In this document: in pieces, positions 62,414-64,000 of the stretch
Numbering within the stretch: position 1 is the stretch's first letter
Layout of the letters: every line of letters starts with the position of its first letter
Assembly (NCBI RefSeq): GCF_030812215.1
Contig: NZ_JAUSSG010000004.1
Span: 124,001-188,000 of the forward strand
From: Variovorax boronicumulans
GTDB lineage: Bacteria; Pseudomonadota; Gammaproteobacteria; Burkholderiales; Burkholderiaceae_C
Length of the DNA: 64,000 nucleotides
Reading direction: 5' to 3'
The notes under the pieces: generated by a model
Told to the model about the DNA's origin: nothing
Database searches by the model: none
What the model saw: only the letters and a program-made list of their open reading frames with translations
Translations under genes and position numbers: made by a program

Positions 62414-64000
62414 ATGATCACAACCACCCAAGCCCCCGTCGGCTCGATCCCGGCAGCTGCCGACAACGGTGCGGCCCCCGTGGTCCTTGCCCAGGCCAGC
62501 GTCACGCCGATTGCGCCCATGGGTGCGGCCGCGACGACGGCGGCGCCCTCCGTGCCCCCGAGCCTCGGTTCGTTGTCCAACGCCACGCCCGGCACGGTGG
62601 TCGTGCGCGACGGCGTGCGGATTCCGGTGGACGGCAGCCAGAGCCTGATGGCCGGTGACCGCGTGATCGTTCCCGACGGCGGCCACGCCAACGTGCTGTT
62701 CCCCGGCTCCACGACCAACAAAGCGCCGCTCGCGGGCGTGTTCGAAGGCGGCACCGACGCCACCATCGGCTCGACCAAGCTCCCCGGCGGCCTGGAGCAG
62801 GTGAATGTGGATGTGGCTGCCGGCAACCTGGAGGTCACGCCGGCCGACAGCGATGCCGACGCCGCCGCCGTGGCGGTGACCAAGAAGGCCGCGGGCGGCA
62901 GCGGCATCGGGCTGGGCGAATTCGCGCTCGGCGCGCTGGGCGCGGTTGCCCTCGGCGCTGCATTGAGCGGCGGAGGCGACGGCGGCGGCGGTGTTTCCTT
63001 CCTCGCTCCGGGCATCGGCGAAGGCGACGCGGACGCCGATGCGGATGCGGATGCCGACGCGGATGCGGACGGAGATGCGGATGCGGATGCGGATGCGGAT
63101 GCGGACGCGGATGCCGACGCGGATGCCGACGCCGATGCCGACGCCGACGCTGACGCTGACGCTGACGCTGACGCTGACGCTGACGCTGACGCTGACGCTG
63201 ATGCTGACGCTGACGCTGACGCTGACGCTGACGCTGATGCGGATGCCGACGCCGACCACCTGCTCGATCCGGGCGACGGCGCCGTGGGCCATCTGGTCGG
63301 CGCGCTGGACGACCTCCTCGGACTGGGCGGCGGCAACGGCGCGGCCCGGGCTGCCTCCAGTTCGTCCGGCACGCTGGGGTCGCTGATGCCCACCGTCGAC
63401 GGCCTGACGGACCTGGTGGACGACGTGCTCTCGCCGATCGCGGGCAACGAGTTCACGGCCAACGATCCGAACGAATTCGATCCGGTGGACGAGACGGTCG
63501 AGAACGTGCTCGTGGACATCGGCGGCGTGCTGACCCCGGTGGTCGACGGCCTGCTGGGCAACGGCCTGACGGATGCGCTCATCGACTCGCTGGTCGGCCA
63601 GGTCGACTACCTGACCGATGCGCTCGGCAACATCCTGGAGAACGTGCTGGGCAGCGAAGGCCTGCTCGGCGGCGTGACCACCGGCCTCGGCATCGACGGA
63701 CTGGTGGACGGTTTGATCGGCGACGACGGCGTGGTCGGCCAGGTGCTCGAAGGCCTGTTGGGCGATGACGGTTTGTTGGGCGGCCTCCTCGGCGACGACG
63801 GTCTCCTCGGCGGGGTGTTGGGTGACGACGGCCTGCTGGGCGGCTTGCTTGGCGGTGAAGGCGGTCTCCTCGGCGGCGTGCTGGGTGATGACGGTCTCCT
63901 GGGCGGCTTGCTTGGCGGCGAAGGCGGTCTCCTTGGCGGCGTGCTGGGCGATGACGGTCTCCTGGGCGGCTTGCTTGGCGGCGAAGGCGGTCTCCTCGGC
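62414..64000 (+). CDS. Large repetitive, probably surface-exposed or secreted protein, 3'-truncated by window edge
   Basis: The frame stays open from ATG 62414 to the end of the window (529 residues seen). There is no classical signal peptide. Residues 1-150 carry a beta-rich module ([37 protein letters not shown]) that resembles the N-terminal prefix of BapA/LapA-type adhesins exported by type I systems. A Gly/Ala-rich hydrophobic stretch follows (about 163-195). Residues 205-281 are an uninterrupted Asp-Ala (one Asp-Gly) tract. A linker rich in [14 protein letters not shown] and [19 protein letters not shown] segments leads to 21-residue repeats [22 protein letters not shown] infer a biofilm or matrix adhesin. 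The C-terminus and any export genes lie outside. Confidence 0.75.
   Translation, partial: MITTTQAPVGSIPAAADNGAAPVVLAQASVTPIAPMGAAATTAAPSVPPSLGSLSNATPGTVVVRDGVRIPVDGSQSLMAGDRVIVPDGGHANVLFPGSTTNKAPLAGVFEGGTDATIGSTKLPGGLEQVNVDVAAGNLEVTPADSDADAAAVAVTKKAAGGSGIGLGEFALGALGAVALGAALSGGGDGGGGVSFLAPGIGEGDADADADADADADADGDADADADADADADADADADADADADADADADADADADADADADADADADADADADADADADHLLDPGDGAVGHLVGALDDLLGLGGGNGAARAASSSSGTLGSLMPTVDGLTDLVDDVLSPIAGNEFTANDPNEFDPVDETVENVLVDIGGVLTPVVDGLLGNGLTDALIDSLVGQVDYLTDALGNILENVLGSEGLLGGVTTGLGIDGLVDGLIGDDGVVGQVLEGLLGDDGLLGGLLGDDGLLGGVLGDDGLLGGLLGGEGGLLGGVLGDDGLLGGLLGGEGGLLGGVLGDDGLLGGLLGGEGGLLG
63026..63256 (+). repeat. Hexanucleotide tandem tract encoding (Asp-Ala)n
   Basis: 231 bases encode 77 residues of Asp-Ala repeats, with one Gly replacing Ala near 63068. 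Two codon blocks are visible: GATGCG-type hexamers early and near-perfect GACGCT hexamers from about 63147 to 63230. Slippage in units of six keeps the reading frame, so the tract length should vary between strains. Confidence 0.95.
63833..64000 (+). repeat. 63-nt tandem repeats encoding 21-residue Gly/Leu/Asp units
   Basis: Units begin at 63833, 63896 and 63959 (the last is cut by the window). They differ by only a few silent changes. Degenerate, shorter copies of the LGDDGLLGG element precede them from about 63748. The array continues beyond the window, so its total copy number is unknown. Confidence 0.93.

Noticed and set aside
63026..63256. Possible CRISPR-like repeat array
   Set aside because: There are no spacers; it is a simple hexamer tandem inside a coding region, and no cas genes are present.
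62991..63386. Plus-strand frame with Thr-Leu repeats
   Set aside because: It is the other plus-strand reading of the same hexamers and has no upstream signals.
62314..63582. Minus-strand open frame with long Ser-Ala repeats
   Set aside because: It is the antisense reading of the Asp-Ala hexamer tract. The plus-strand frame has a strong ribosome-binding site and an adhesin-like N-terminus.

Overview
The window is GC-rich, densely coded chromosomal DNA from a betaproteobacterium. Gene content and style point to Burkholderiales, family Comamonadaceae, most like Variovorax; this is inferred from protein character, not from a database search. Support comes from the pth/ferredoxin/coaD/rsmD/ftsY housekeeping set, a caa3/aa3-type cytochrome oxidase locus with SURF1, Cox11, CtaA/CtaB and the 38-residue small assembly protein, orphan Bug-type binding proteins, RpoH, ArgP/ArgO and KefFC. 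No rRNA, tRNA, CRISPR array, insertion sequence or phage gene was found.

Layout. 1-1.4 kb: 3' part of pth, a DUF4124 protein and a 2x[4Fe-4S] ferredoxin. 1.5-9.9 kb: a complete Dpp/Opp-type ABC importer (two permeases, two ATPases, two tandem paralogous binding proteins) ending in an amidase. 9.9-15.6 kb: YitT-like protein, a LysR regulator divergent from a tautomerase, a TPR protein, a histidine phosphatase, a Yip1 protein and an alpha/beta hydrolase. 15.6-18.8 kb: pxpB-pxpC-pxpA-pcp, a pyroglutamate release and salvage operon. 18.8-25.8 kb: coaD, rsmD, argO/argP, two M16 peptidases and ftsY. 25.8-31.6 kb: a frameshifted lipoprotein gene, a hybrid histidine kinase with a LuxR-type regulator, an Mpo1-like protein, rpoH under a perfect CIRCE operator, and a HEAT-repeat alkylation-repair-like protein. 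31.6-41.5 kb: the cytochrome c oxidase and heme A assembly locus on the minus strand. 41.7-48.2 kb: BioC-like methyltransferase, comF, trmL, a DUF4148 protein, a MaoC dehydratase, an orphan ParA and kefF-kefC.

48.2-56 kb: a phenylpropanoid (ferulate-type) catabolic cluster with an amidohydrolase, an enoyl-CoA hydratase, feruloyl-CoA synthase, a short-chain dehydrogenase, a Bug binding protein, an acyl-CoA dehydrogenase and a MarR regulator; nested palindromes lie in the divergent promoter region. 56-60.2 kb: a TetR regulator divergent from a VOC-SRPBCC-VOC-MFS-DUF1428 series, with two matching 13-bp operator-like dyads between them. 60.3-62.0 kb: a TauE/SafE permease and an intradiol dioxygenase. 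62.4 kb to the end: the start of a large, extremely repetitive, probably surface or secreted protein with a 77-residue Asp-Ala tract and 21-residue Gly/Leu/Asp repeats; it runs off the window.

The most unusual items are the repetitive protein at the right end, the CIRCE site on rpoH, several uncatalogued palindromes, a long hairpin after trmL, and a roughly 17-kb metabolic block separating coaD from the ferredoxin gene that normally lies beside it in this lineage. I found no convincing new defence system or mobile system.
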